Shown here: positions 45,133 through 54,601 of the stretch, in pieces | Position numbering within the stretch: position 1 is the first letter of the stretch | Layout: each line of letters begins with the position of its first letter | Assembly: GCF_024505045.1 (NCBI RefSeq) | Contig: NZ_JANIBM010000006.1 | Coordinates: 1-64,000 of the forward strand | Source: Methylomonas aurea | Lineage (GTDB): Bacteria > Pseudomonadota > Gammaproteobacteria > Methylococcales > Methylomonadaceae | DNA length: 64,000 bases | Direction: 5' to 3' | Made by a program: the position numbers and the translations under genes | Notes under the pieces: model-generated | The model's database searches: none | The model's input: only the letters and a program-made list of their open reading frames with translations | Told to the model about the DNA's origin: nothing

Positions 45133-46455
45133 CTAGGAGTGGTTGCGGTGGCGGCCTTTGCTGCGGTTGCCGGCCGCAGCCACGGTTTGCTTGGGTTGCG
45201 GAAACGAGCTGCAATCCAGGTTTTTGCCGTGCAGGCGGCGGCAGAAGTCCCGGCTGTCGTCCTGTTGCAAGCCGGTCCATTGGCTGAGCCAGAGCGTGCC
45301 TCTTTTGTTTTTGCTTTTGACGATGCGCGGTTGGCCGTTTTTCGCCAACGGGCCTAACGCATTGCGGACCCGCTGCAGGTTGACGTCGGCGTCGATTTTG
45401 CGCGGAAAGCTGCCCAAGCTGACGTTCCAAGATGCGGCGCTATAGCGCGGCTGCGGTTTGTTTGCGGCCAGCAGCCGGCGCTCCCGGCCCTCCGGCGTTT
45501 CGTTGATCCGGATCGGTTCGTAACGGCTGATGCTGCCGGAATCGGCGCCCATTTGCTCGGCGCTGCCGGCACAACGGTTGGAGGCTAATTGAAACGGCGG
45601 CGGCGATTGGGCGATATCGTGCAATTGCGAAATGTGTTCGCCGAATTGGTTGTTGGCAGTTTTGGCAAACCCAATGTCCAACAAATTGCTCATTTGTTCG
45701 AAGCGTTCGCCGCTGCTGTGGGCGCCGAGCAGCACGCCGATGATCCGGTGGCCGTTGCGTTTGGCCGAAGCGATCAGGTTATAGCCGGAGCCGCAGGTAA
45801 AACCGGTTTTGAAGCCGTCGGCGTCGGGGTAGGTTTTCAGGATTTTGTTGGTATTCGGCATTACCCGGCCCTTGTAGCGGAATTCGGTGGCCGAGAAGTA
45901 ATGGTAATACTGCGGGAAATCGCGCAGCACCGCCGCGGATAGCAACGCCAAATCGCGGGCGCTGCTGATTTGGCCGTCGTCGGGCAGGCCGCTGGCGTTT
46001 TCGAACGAACTGCTGCTCATGCCCAAGCGGTGCGCGGTTTGCGTCATCATCGCCGCGAAATTGGATTCGGTTCCGCCCAATCTTTCCGCCAACACCACCG
46101 CCGCATCGTTGGCCGAGCGGGTGGTGACGGCCATGATCGCTTGTTCTACCGTTAGGCTCTGCCCGGCGCGCAAGCCCAACTTAGAACTGGGCATAGACGC
46201 GGCGTGTTTCGAGGCGTAAACCGTATCGGTTAGTTTTAGGTCGCCGGATTCCAGCGCGGCAAACGTCATATACATGGTCATGACTTTGGTCAGCGAAGCC
46301 GGGTACCAGCGCTGGGTGGATTCGTTCTCGTGAATCACCCGGCCGCTGTCGGCGTCGATGACGATCGCCGCGTAGCGGGCAGCCGCAAACGGGCTTTGCA
46401 GCATCAGGCAAGCCAGGGATATCAGGGCTAAATGGGGCTTAGGCAGGGCGCTCAA
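45133..46455 (-). CDS. D-alanyl-D-alanine carboxypeptidase with C-terminal SPOR-like domain
   Basis: The 440-aa serine peptidase trims peptidoglycan stem peptides in the periplasm. The catalytic triad of penicillin-binding motifs is present: SLTK (about 54-57), SAN (about 113-115) and KTG (about 217-219). A signal peptide leads in (LALISLACLMLQSPFAAA). The last 130 residues have a SPOR/CDP-type piece (WNVSLGSFPRKIDADVNLQRVRNALG, then LWLSQWTGL) that could target it to the septum. The start is a TTG with GGAG about 12 bases upstream; no ATG fits a signal peptide. Confidence 0.88.
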   Translation of the reverse strand: MSALPKPHLALISLACLMLQSPFAAARYAAIVIDADSGRVIHENESTQRWYPASLTKVMTMYMTFAALESGDLKLTDTVYASKHAASMPSSKLGLRAGQSLTVEQAIMAVTTRSANDAAVVLAERLGGTESNFAAMMTQTAHRLGMSSSSFENASGLPDDGQISSARDLALLSAAVLRDFPQYYHYFSATEFRYKGRVMPNTNKILKTYPDADGFKTGFTCGSGYNLIASAKRNGHRIIGVLLGAHSSGERFEQMSNLLDIGFAKTANNQFGEHISQLHDIAQSPPPFQLASNRCAGSAEQMGADSGSISRYEPIRINETPEGRERRLLAANKPQPRYSAASWNVSLGSFPRKIDADVNLQRVRNALGPLAKNGQPRIVKSKNKRGTLWLSQWTGLQQDDSRDFCRRLHGKNLDCSSFPQPKQTVAAAGNRSKGRHRNHS

Positions 46456-46696
46456 GTTATTACTTTGCTCCAGGAAGGTAATGTAAGCTTATGACGACAT
46501 TATTTAATCAGAAATTTCAATTTCGACAAAGGTGGATTTCTTTCCGGTGCAGATAGATTCGGCAGACCGAGTGGCAAATTTTTAGCCGAATCGCCGCGGC
46601 AGATTCGCTAACTGCGGAGTACCGTGCCTAGCTGGCGACCGAATTTGCCGGAACTAGGCAACATTCGGGAAAATACCGAAGCCGAAGGCGCTCGGA

Positions 46697-47863
46697 TCAG
46701 GCGCTGCTGCGGAGTTTGAATTTGTGATGGGCTCGGCGTTTTTGCAGCCAGCGAATCACGCCGGTGACGAACAGCAGCGGACAGGCCAATCCGGAAATTA
46801 GCACCAGCAATTGCCCGGTCAAACCGAAGGCTTCGCCGGTATGCAAGGGGTGCAACCAGTTGATCAGTGTGTCGGAACCGCCGAGATCGGCGGGATTGCT
46901 GACCGCCAGTATCCGGCCGCTGTATTGGTCCACCCAGACATTGGTTTTCGGGAAGCGTTGGCTAGGCTCGCCGTCTTGGCGCAGATTGATGCGGAAACTG
47001 CCGCCGGCATCGTGCGGGGTTTCTATCCAGCATAAGCGGGCGCCGGGAAAAACCGACTGGCCGGCAGCGACCGCTTGATCGACGCTAATCCGTTGTTGGC
47101 CGGACGTTGTCAGTGAGGATTGCGGTTTGGGTGTGGACTGTAGCGGCGAGAAATAGCCGAATAGCGGATTGACGTATTGTGGGATTTCTAGGGCAACGCC
47201 GGTTAGCGCCAAAACCAGCATCACGATGAAAGTGTAAAAGCCCGCCAATTTGTGCAGATCGTAATTCAGCCGTTCCTTGCTGGCGTTGGCCTTGAATGTC
47301 AGCGCGGTTTTTAGTTTGCTTAACGGCGGCCACCACAGGTAGAGGCCGGAGATCAGCGAAACCAGCAATATGCCGCCGACAATCGCCATCAAAATTTTAC
47401 CGGGCTCGTCCAGCAACAGTTTGTAATGCAGGTCGTATAGCCAGGTCATCGCAAACTCGCCCCAAAAGCGGTTAGCCAGCACTTTGCCGGTGTATGGGTC
47501 CAGCGAAACCATCAGCGGCGCAAAGCCGTGGTGGGCGGTTTCTTCCGGTTTGTAATAGCGGGCGGTGACGGCGCGGTGCGGGTCTGCAGGAATTTCCAGC
47601 CGCCAGCCGCGTTGCCGGCCAGGTTCCGCCTGGCGTAAAGCCTGGTACAGGGCTTCGTAGCTTTGCCGCTGTGCGCCGGGCTGGGCGATCACCAATTGCG
47701 GATTCAGCCATTCGTCGAGATCGAGATAGAACACCAACAGGCTGCCGGTCAGGCCGACGACGGCAATGACCACGCCCAAACTCAGACCCAAGTAGAGATG
47801 GACCGCCAGCCAAAGCTGGCGGGCGGTCTGTTTCCTTTTGGCTTTTAAAGCAGGCGAAGCCAT
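46697..47863 (-). CDS. PepSY-associated iron-regulated membrane protein
   Basis: The 388-aa protein has helices at about 18-42 (WLAVHLYLGLSLGVVIAVVGLTGSLLVF), 150-170 (MAIVGGILLVSLISGLYLWW), 205-225 and 345-368, with PepSY-like periplasmic segments (EALYQALRQAEPGRQRGW and AVAAGQSVFPGARL). Conserved histidines (AVHLYLG, DLHYKL, LHPLHTGEAFG) are placed for b-type heme, as in PiuB/FsrB-type reductases that release iron from siderophores at the inner membrane. It follows the FecA-like receptor by three bases, so it probably acts on the same substrate. Confidence 0.85.
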   Translation of the reverse strand: MASPALKAKRKQTARQLWLAVHLYLGLSLGVVIAVVGLTGSLLVFYLDLDEWLNPQLVIAQPGAQRQSYEALYQALRQAEPGRQRGWRLEIPADPHRAVTARYYKPEETAHHGFAPLMVSLDPYTGKVLANRFWGEFAMTWLYDLHYKLLLDEPGKILMAIVGGILLVSLISGLYLWWPPLSKLKTALTFKANASKERLNYDLHKLAGFYTFIVMLVLALTGVALEIPQYVNPLFGYFSPLQSTPKPQSSLTTSGQQRISVDQAVAAGQSVFPGARLCWIETPHDAGGSFRINLRQDGEPSQRFPKTNVWVDQYSGRILAVSNPADLGGSDTLINWLHPLHTGEAFGLTGQLLVLISGLACPLLFVTGVIRWLQKRRAHHKFKLRSSA

Positions 47864-47866
47864 GTT

Positions 47867-50212
47867 TTAGTAGTCGAACTTGACGTTGACGGCGCCGTAG
47901 AAGGCGCGACCGTCACCGGGGGAGTACATTTGTCCTAGGCTGGCATCGTAAAACACATATTCACGCTGCGTATCGGTCAGGTTTTTTACTTGAAATTGCA
48001 GGTCAACTTGCTTTGTAAGCTGATAACCCAGGTCCAAATTCAATAAAGCATAAGCTCCATATTTCGGTAGCCTATTTGCTTGGTCGGCAAACGAATCATC
48101 CTGCCCTGTAGTCCAAAGTGAAGTTTTTAACGCGGGTGTAATTGCATAATCAATACCGCCTGAAAACAGATAATTTGGGGTGCTGATAATTTGATTGCCG
48201 ACACTGTAGCTTGTGTTTGCAGGCGCAGTTTTTACCTTTGCTTCCTGCAACGAGTAGGCAACCCAAATGCTTAGCGGGTCAACTGGATTGAGTCTCGCTT
48301 GAATATCGACACCTTGTCTCGTAGTGGCTCCAAGCAGGACCGAATCGTTATTTGCGCTGTTTAACACGCGACTGGATTCGTTGGTAGCATCCTGCATCCA
48401 ATATGCTACACGCCCTTCAGCCCAATCTACCGGATGGACTTTTACCCCGACTTCCCAGCCGTCATTGATTGATGGGCCTATGTCAACGGCTCCGCGTAGC
48501 GTTTTATAAGTTGCACTGCCGACGCCGACTTGAAAAGTCCGTCCCCAGTTGCCGTAGAGGCTGTAGCCCTCAAAGGGAGTTATCACCATGCCGATTTTTG
48601 GCTGGGAAATTACTCCGTAGTCATTAATATTGGATTTAATACCCGTTATTTTATCTGTAAATCCGCCATCTATTTGGTCGGCGCGATAACCTGGAGTTAT
48701 TTTTAGCCATTTTGTCGGTTTAATAACTGCTTGTACATATCCACCATATACTAGAAAGTCGAATTCTTGGTTACGTAGCTCCGATAGTCGGTTTGTAAAG
48801 ACGGTGCGGTAACGATTGGATTTATTTTCTTGTTGCTGAAAGTCGAAACCGGATTCAAGGATAAAGTCCTCTAGCCATTCGATAACCGGATGATAAGTTA
48901 GAGACGTAATGGCTCCAAACTGGGTTTCTTCACCACCACGTTCCTGTTGCCTTAAACTTGCTGGAGTGAGGGGGTTATTTCCGTTAAATTTAACGAAGCG
49001 TTGGTCGTCGTAATAATTGCCGTAACTTTTTATCGACCAAAATAGTTGATCTGTAAAGTTGGCGTCCAGGTGAACGCTGACTTGTCCGACACTGCGTTTG
49101 CCGCCATCAGTGGCGTTTCTCGGCAGGGATTGCGTTGGATCGGCCAGTTGCTCCTCATAAGTCAAATAACCAGGTTCTTTTGAGTCTGCGTCGCTCCAGC
49201 GCGCACTAAGGCCAATTTTGTACCGATTATCATCGCCAGTATAAAACCATTTTCCAGAGAAACTATTTTTCTCCGAATCCCCGTGATCGCGATAGCCATC
49301 CAATCCGCGGTAAGAGATAGCGTAGTTTTGAGTAAATCCATTTTTTTCAATACCTAAGCCGGATTGGATTTCATGCGTTCCGAAGCTGCCGTAGCTAATT
49401 CGACCTTTTACATAATTCCCCCCTGCAGCGGTTCTGATATTTGCATTACCAGCAATATTATGCAGGCCGTAGCGAGGGTCGTTAGTGCCTCTTACTATTT
49501 CAATTGATTCGATATCTAACGGAAATAAGGCGTCTATAAACGGCATGTTGCCGTCGTTTGTATTGCTCGGAATTCCATCGATTAATAGTTTTACAGCGTT
49601 GATATTACCTTCGCCATTAAATGCTCTAAAAGAAAATTTACCGGTGGTAGTTCCTTGGCCGAACTGTGTGATTTGTACGCCAGGCATCCGGTGAAGCAGA
49701 TCGTAAGCGGTTATTACGTTTTGATCTTGAATTTTGTCGGCATACATGATGTCGACGGAAGTGGCGATGTCCTTGCTGGTTAGTTTATTGCCATCCTCGC
49801 GGTCGCTAACTGTCACTTCGCCTAGCTCGAATATGGAGTCGTCACGCACGCTTTGCGGCTTGGGCGCCGGCGGCGCCTTCTTGATGGTAATGACGCCGTC
49901 GCCGACGTTTTCGAACTGCAGCCCATGCTTGTTCAGCAAACGCTCCAGTGCCTGCGGCACGCTGAATTCGCCGTGCAGGGCGTCGGCTTGAATGCCATTG
50001 ACCAGCGAGTCCGCATAAATCAACTTGGCGCCGCTGGTTTTCGCCAAACTGTCCAGGCTGGCGGCCAGGCTTTGCGCCGGCAGATCGATTTGGCTCGTTG
50101 CCGCAGTGCCGGCCCGGGTATTGCCGACGATTGCCAGCGATAACGCCAGCATCGGCGCAACGATGCGATGGCCGTTGCTCCGGCGGTAGGATGGATTGGT
50201 TAATCCGGTCAT
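47867..50212 (-). CDS. FecA-like TonB receptor with STN signalling domain
   Basis: The 781-aa outer-membrane receptor begins with a signal peptide and an STN domain (residues about 35-110: IDLPAQSLAASLDSLAKTSG, LNKHGLQFENVGDGVITIK) that contacts the anti-sigma regulator. A Pro linker and TonB box (LGEVTVSD, about 130) precede the plug (YDLLHRMPGVQITQFGQG, VKLLIDGIPSNTNDGN, IEIVRGTNDPRYG) and the barrel ends GAVNVKFDY. The STN part and linker (49850-50212) are GC-rich like the neighbours (63% at 49861-49920); the plug and barrel are not (45% at 48661-48720), so the receptor body may have been swapped in. Ligand unknown. Confidence 0.88.
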   Translation of the reverse strand: MTGLTNPSYRRSNGHRIVAPMLALSLAIVGNTRAGTAATSQIDLPAQSLAASLDSLAKTSGAKLIYADSLVNGIQADALHGEFSVPQALERLLNKHGLQFENVGDGVITIKKAPPAPKPQSVRDDSIFELGEVTVSDREDGNKLTSKDIATSVDIMYADKIQDQNVITAYDLLHRMPGVQITQFGQGTTTGKFSFRAFNGEGNINAVKLLIDGIPSNTNDGNMPFIDALFPLDIESIEIVRGTNDPRYGLHNIAGNANIRTAAGGNYVKGRISYGSFGTHEIQSGLGIEKNGFTQNYAISYRGLDGYRDHGDSEKNSFSGKWFYTGDDNRYKIGLSARWSDADSKEPGYLTYEEQLADPTQSLPRNATDGGKRSVGQVSVHLDANFTDQLFWSIKSYGNYYDDQRFVKFNGNNPLTPASLRQQERGGEETQFGAITSLTYHPVIEWLEDFILESGFDFQQQENKSNRYRTVFTNRLSELRNQEFDFLVYGGYVQAVIKPTKWLKITPGYRADQIDGGFTDKITGIKSNINDYGVISQPKIGMVITPFEGYSLYGNWGRTFQVGVGSATYKTLRGAVDIGPSINDGWEVGVKVHPVDWAEGRVAYWMQDATNESSRVLNSANNDSVLLGATTRQGVDIQARLNPVDPLSIWVAYSLQEAKVKTAPANTSYSVGNQIISTPNYLFSGGIDYAITPALKTSLWTTGQDDSFADQANRLPKYGAYALLNLDLGYQLTKQVDLQFQVKNLTDTQREYVFYDASLGQMYSPGDGRAFYGAVNVKFDY

Positions 50213-50349
50213 TGTCGTCTCCTGGTTGATGAAGGTAGGCCAGGCGGTTGCTGGCGATACTGTTCATAACGAAGCAGGGCGGCGAAACTGGACAGCGGCA
50301 GCGAAAAAATTTTCGGCGGGGCGGGAAATGCGCGATGCGGTGGATGCGG

Positions 50350-51303
50350 TTAGCGTTTATGCAGCACGATGGTGTCTTTGCCGCGCTGCACGCGTACCGG
50401 CAACATGCTTTGCAGCGCTTGTAAAAACGGTTGCAGATCGCCGGCATCGAAACGGCCGCTCAGGGTTTGTTGGCCGAGCGACGCATCGGCGAGTACGAAA
50501 TGGAGATTATGGTAACGCTCCAATTCTTTGATCACTTCAGTCAGCGGCGTGTGATTGAACAGTAACTGGCCGCGGGTCCAGGCCAACACCGGCTCGGCAT
50601 CGATTTTTTCCGGCGCGCGCCAGCGTCCTTCCGCATCAAGGCGGCGGCCGAAGCCGGCGCTCAACACTTCTCCCAACCAACTGCGGCCGAGGCGCAGTTC
50701 CACTTCGCCTTCCAATACCGAAACCGAGGTTCCGCCAGCGTCCTGGTGGCGCACGTTAAACAGCGTGCCGATGTCGCTGATGTGCAATTTGCCGGCATGG
50801 ACCCGAAACGGGCGCCAGCGCTCGTGAGCCACGTCGAATACCGCTTCGCCCTGTTCCAGATCGATTTCGCGGCGCAGCCACGAGATGCGGGCGTGCAAGC
50901 GGGTGGCAGTGTTCAATTGTAGGCGGGAGCCGTCCGCCAGGGCGATTTCGCGACGCTCGCCGATTCCGGTTTGGTGGATTGTTGTCGGAGCCGAGATTTC
51001 ATGCCATCCCACGCCCACTATTGTCGCGAGCAATACTCCGGTCAACAGTGGTCCGCCATGGCGCCAGCGCTGTGGTCGGGCGGCGCGAGCATGTTCCAGT
51101 TCCGGCAACTCGCCCGATTTCAGCTCATCCAGATTGCCCCAAACCCGCTCGACCTCGCTGAAGGCTTGGCGATGCACCGGGCTTGCCGCCAGCCATCGTT
51201 CGAAATTTTCGCGTTGTTCGGGAGCGACCTGCTCGGACTGTAAGATGACGAACCAGGTGGTGGCTTGTTTCAGGTGGCGTTGTGAGGGCGTGGTTGCGGT
51301 CAT
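50350..51303 (-). CDS. FecR-family anti-sigma regulator
   Basis: The 317-aa inner-membrane protein transmits receptor occupancy to the sigma factor. The N-terminal cytoplasmic domain (ATTWFVILQSEQVAPEQRENFERWLAASPVHRQAFSEVERVW) has the FecR/DUF4880 signature. A transmembrane segment (about 85-103) follows (LLTGVLLATIVGVGWHEI), then the periplasmic FecR domain (GERREIALADGSRLQLNTATRL, DIGTLFNVRH) and a C-terminal secretin/STN-like segment LTEVIKELERYHNLHFVL for contact with the receptor. It lies 137 bases upstream of the receptor gene. Confidence 0.92.
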   Translation of the reverse strand: MTATTPSQRHLKQATTWFVILQSEQVAPEQRENFERWLAASPVHRQAFSEVERVWGNLDELKSGELPELEHARAARPQRWRHGGPLLTGVLLATIVGVGWHEISAPTTIHQTGIGERREIALADGSRLQLNTATRLHARISWLRREIDLEQGEAVFDVAHERWRPFRVHAGKLHISDIGTLFNVRHQDAGGTSVSVLEGEVELRLGRSWLGEVLSAGFGRRLDAEGRWRAPEKIDAEPVLAWTRGQLLFNHTPLTEVIKELERYHNLHFVLADASLGQQTLSGRFDAGDLQPFLQALQSMLPVRVQRGKDTIVLHKR

Positions 51304-51394
51304 CGGCAGGTTTCGGACGGGTGGGCGACGAGCGGGACGAGTGTACCCGATGTTCGAGTCGGATAGTCAAGGCATTCCCCGATGCCGCTTGCCG

Positions 51395-51910
51395 TTATGG
51401 CAACAAGTCGCGGCAAAATTCGTGGCAATGCAGCATCGCTTTAACCAATTGGCGTTGCACGGTCTTTTCGGAAATGCCTAGTTGATCGGCTATTTCCCGG
51501 TAACCGAGTTCGTCGATTTTGCGCAGCAATAAGATGTGCCGGCATTGAGTCGGCAACGCGGCGATCGCTTCCAGCACACGTCGATAGCGTTGGTTGACGA
51601 TCGCTGCATATTCCGGTTGCGGCAACGGGCAGGGAGCGTCGTCCGGCAAGGCTTCCAGTTGCGCGTTATGGCGCTGGCGATGGCGGACGAAATCGATCGC
51701 CAGCCGCTCCGCGGTGCGAAACAGGTAACCGCTGAGATTCTCGGTATGGGCCAGTCCATCCTTACGCAACAGGCGTAAATAGGTTTCCTGACTCAAGTCC
51801 TGTGCCGTGTCGGGGCATTTGACGCGCTGTAACAGAAAATGCACGATCGCTTCCTTGTGGTCGCGAAACAGTGCGGCAACCTGATCGGCGGGAATGGCGG
51901 CAGCGGACAA
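51395..51910 (-). CDS. FecI-type extracytoplasmic-function sigma factor
   Basis: The 171-aa sigma factor directs transcription of the receptor when iron-ligand is sensed. Region 2 (PDTAQDLSQETYLRLLRKDG, YLFRTAERLAIDFVRH, about 35-80) and region 4 (LPTQCRHILLLRKIDELGYREIADQLGISEKTVQRQL, about 120-158) are complete. The start is a TTG with GGAG seven bases upstream. No Fur box is evident between it and 52060, although most fecI genes have one. Confidence 0.92.
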   Translation of the reverse strand: MSAAAIPADQVAALFRDHKEAIVHFLLQRVKCPDTAQDLSQETYLRLLRKDGLAHTENLSGYLFRTAERLAIDFVRHRQRHNAQLEALPDDAPCPLPQPEYAAIVNQRYRRVLEAIAALPTQCRHILLLRKIDELGYREIADQLGISEKTVQRQLVKAMLHCHEFCRDLLP

Positions 51911-52150
51911 GACGGGCTCCGGTTACAGAAGATGGAGCCCGTTGCAAGCAATTTATTTGCCAGTCCTGTTGCCGAATCGGCAGTCCCGGATTTTAAAGCC
52001 AGCGCGGGATAACGCAGCGGGATTTCGCCGGGAAAAAATAATTAATCTAAGTTAAATGGCTCAATGGGTTCGGCATATCGCGCAGGTTCGATGCTGGAAT
52101 ATGGTCGGCAACAGGTGAACGGCGCGGCTGAAATCGGTCAAGCGCAAGCG

Positions 52151-52194
52151 AATTTTAGCCGGAGCCGGGTTTGCTATACCATGCCGCGACCATG
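52151..52194 (+). promoter_or_regulatory. Promoter-like conserved segment, copy 1
   Basis: AATTTTAGCCGGAGCCGGG is followed by TTTGCTATACC, with the extended -10 pattern TGnTATAcC and an A/T-rich -35 (ATTTTA) 17 bases upstream. The same segment occurs at 61031-61074 at the same relative distance from the downstream gene, with 38 of 43 identical positions. It lies directly in front of the dead porin gene. Confidence 0.6.
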
Positions 52195-52873
52195 GATAAA
52201 AGTTATAAGGGGAGCGCTAACCGTTACCGCACCGATTACTACGACCCGGATTCAGAAAGGCGGCTTCGATGGCGACGGCATCCGTTCGTACGGCAGTTGG
52301 GGTATGTTCAACTACTCGGCGTTCCGGGCCAACGGCGTTTACTAAAGCGCCGGCACTTCGGTTGGTGGTCGGTTGGGCATGATCTTGGGGCAAAATGCGT
52401 TCAGGATTCACGGATGCAATCCGGAAGGGATCGAGTTCGGAATCTCGCATTTGACCAAATTGGATGGCCAGGACCATTTACGCAACACCTTCGACGGGGT
52501 CGACTTTAGTATGGGTTACGGCATGTTGCGGGTGCGGAACGAAGTTTTATTGATGCAAGCTCATTTATTAAGGCCCGCGTTGTACGATGCCGCGGGGAAT
52601 ACCCTCGATTTCGGTAAACCACATCAGCTCACCTATCATTCGACGCTTATTGCAGATTTAGAGGCGTTGGTCCGGCGGCCGGTTCAAGCATTCGCGCGTT
52701 ACGGCCGGTGGCAGCCCAAGACCCATTATACCGTCGACGGTTATGACGGTTCCATCGTCAGCATCAACCCGGTTTCGCTGTTCAGCCTGGGCCTAAATTA
52801 CAAATTTAACGATCATTTGCGAGTCAAGTTCGAATATACCGATTCGTTGGCAACCGAAACCCAAGAGCATTAG
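52192..52873 (+). pseudogene. Decayed outer-membrane porin
   Basis: The reading frame starts MDKSYKGSANRYRTDYYDPD at 52192, then changes frame near 52250 and continues GGFDGDGIRSYGSWGMFNYS to an in-frame TAA at 52343, after which the same frame stays open to 52873. The downstream part (SVGGRLGMILGQNAF, FGISHLTKLDGQDHL, NPVSLFSLGLNYKFNDHLRVKFEYTD) looks like the C-terminal barrel of a porin with alternating aromatic strands. The 5' half of a normal porin is missing. With at least one frameshift and one stop it cannot make a full protein. Confidence 0.7.
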
Positions 52874-52919
52874 TTCGACAAAAAAATCGGAATGGCGTAA
52901 ATGGTCGTGGTCTTTTGAG

Positions 52920-53402
52920 ATGGATAAGCGGCTTAACAAGTTAGCGCGCTGGCTGGCGGTCGTGTTGTGGCTGATGCAAAATTCCCTCGCGCAGGCCGAA
53001 GCGGCAAATCCGCACAGCATAGGCGCTGGCCAGCCGCAAACGGATTGTAACGGCTGCCACAAGGAACTGCCGCCGTTGAAGGACGACAGTTCGTTCAATA
53101 CCCAGACCATACAGTTGCTTGGTCGGGGTTCAAGCGGGATGGCATTGCGATGTGCTCCGCCTGCCACAATCCGGACCAAGGGCATACCTTGTCTGGACCA
53201 GGGCTTATCGGAATCCATACCTCGCTCGCCAATTACAAACAGAGCAACTTTTAAGGGCCGACGGATTGTTAAAATTTGCCCGCATACCCTAGGGTTCGCC
53301 GCCATTTTTAAGTCGGATCATTTGCGTAATGCGGGGCTGTTGAACGAGGCGTCGCTCTGGAGGGGACCGTGTCAAATGGTGCCGCTAACGGGGATGTTGT
53401 AA
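52920..53402 (+). pseudogene. Decayed multiheme cytochrome c
   Basis: Starts MDKRLNKLARWLAVVLWLMQ, with a signal peptide, and contains a first heme motif CNGCH at residues 43-47. A second heme motif, CSACH (codons at 53153-53167), and the continuation NPDQGHTLSGPGLIGIHTSLANY are in a different frame and end at TAA 53252. Further remnants (FKSDHLRNAGLLNEASLWRG) lie back in the original frame. The gene is frameshifted and truncated. It follows the dead porin by 46 bases and belongs to the same lost unit. Confidence 0.75.
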
Positions 53403-53439
53403 AGCAACAGCGTAGGTCAAAGGCTGCCGGCGCTTGCTT

Positions 53440-53823
53440 TTATTTAACGACTCGCAACTGCGGCTTTTGCGGTGGTTTGGGTTCGGGAGGCGCCGGCGGG
53501 GTTTCGTCGTCGGTCTCGTCCGGATCGAAGATCATGCCTTTGCCGTTTTCCTTGGCGTAAATCGCCAGTACGGCCTTACAGGGAGCGACGATACGCATGG
53601 CTTTGCCGGCAAAGCGGGCGTTGAATTGTATTTCGTCGTTACCCAAATTCAGACCCTGAATCGCTTCCGGTCGGATGTTCAGGACGATGCGGCCGTCTTC
53701 GACGAAATCGGTCGGCAGCACCACGCCGGGATATTCGGCATTGACCAACAAGTGCGGAGTAAGGCTGTTGTCGACGATCCATTCGTAAATGGAGCGAATC
53801 AGATAAGGTTTTAATGGGGTCAT
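53440..53823 (-). CDS. sspB: ClpXP specificity factor SspB
   Basis: The 127-aa adaptor delivers ssrA-tagged proteins to ClpXP. The substrate-binding domain (MTPLKPYLIRSIYEWIVDNSLTPHLLVNAEYPGV, IVLNIRPEAIQGLNLGNDEIQFNARFAGKA) is followed by a flexible Asp/Pro-rich linker and the C-terminal ClpX-binding tail QLRVVK. The start overlaps the sspA stop (ATGA). Confidence 0.96.
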   Translation of the reverse strand: MTPLKPYLIRSIYEWIVDNSLTPHLLVNAEYPGVVLPTDFVEDGRIVLNIRPEAIQGLNLGNDEIQFNARFAGKAMRIVAPCKAVLAIYAKENGKGMIFDPDETDDETPPAPPEPKPPQKPQLRVVK

Positions 53824-54458
53824 TTGCTTGCAAATTGCATCATGTCTTTTTCTTCGCGGCTCAAGCTTTCCTGAAACGCTTTGCGGCCGAATAAACGGTT
53901 AGCGTAGGCGGTGATGCCTTTGCCCAGCCCGGCGATGTCGATACCGATACTCGGCAGGCGCCATAGAAACGGGGCCATCGCGCAATCGATCAGGGAATAT
54001 TCTTCGCTCATGAAATAAGGGGTTGCTTCGAATACCGGTGCCGCCGCGATCAGGCTTTCCCGCAACATTTTCTTGGCTTTTGCCGCTTTCTTGTCGCCTT
54101 GAATCTGGACTTCTTCCAACAACGGGTACCATTCTTGGTCGATGCGTTTGATCAACATTCTGGCGTTAGCGCGGGAGACCGGATCCATTTGGTGCAGGGC
54201 GGGGTGGGGAAAGCGTTCGTCGAGGTATTCCATGATGATGCGGGCGTCGTAAAGAACCAGGTCGCGTTCGACGAAGGTTGGCGCGGTGCCGTTCGGGTTC
54301 AATTCCAGCAAGTCTTCGGGCGGATCGTTCGGGTCGAAAAATTCGATGTCGGCCGGTACCCCTTTTTCATGCACCACCAGCCTGGCGCAGTGGCTCATTA
54401 TGCAATTGGCCGAGCTGAAAAGAGTCATTGCGGATTTTCGGCTGGAGATGTTTGCCAC
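53820..54458 (-). CDS. sspA: Stringent starvation protein A (GST-fold)
   Basis: The 212-aa RNA-polymerase-associated protein has a glutathione-S-transferase fold. It begins at a GTG (54458) with AGAGG eight bases upstream, giving ANISSRKSAMTLFSSANCIM; a longer frame is open but lacks support. SHCARLVVHEKGVPADIEFFDPNDPPEDLLELNPNG, ARIIMEYLDERFPHP and the C-terminal ATPYFMSEEYSLIDCAMAPFLWRL are SspA hallmarks. Coupled to sspB. Confidence 0.94.
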   Translation of the reverse strand: MANISSRKSAMTLFSSANCIMSHCARLVVHEKGVPADIEFFDPNDPPEDLLELNPNGTAPTFVERDLVLYDARIIMEYLDERFPHPALHQMDPVSRANARMLIKRIDQEWYPLLEEVQIQGDKKAAKAKKMLRESLIAAAPVFEATPYFMSEEYSLIDCAMAPFLWRLPSIGIDIAGLGKGITAYANRLFGRKAFQESLSREEKDMMQFASK

Positions 54459-54601
54459 GAATTGAACCTCTTTGAGAAACGGTATTTGAATCGCGGCTGA
54501 TTGTAGCATGGATGATTCGGCTTTTGGGGGCGCGGCGGAGCCCTGAAACACCGGAATTCCGCCGGTTGCAGCCCTACCGGAACGTCTTTGCGGAGCAGGT
54601 G

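Noticed and set aside
51911..52063. Fur box upstream of fecI
   Set aside because: Only an AT-rich tract near 52035 was found; no TGATAAT-N-ATTATCA-like repeat.
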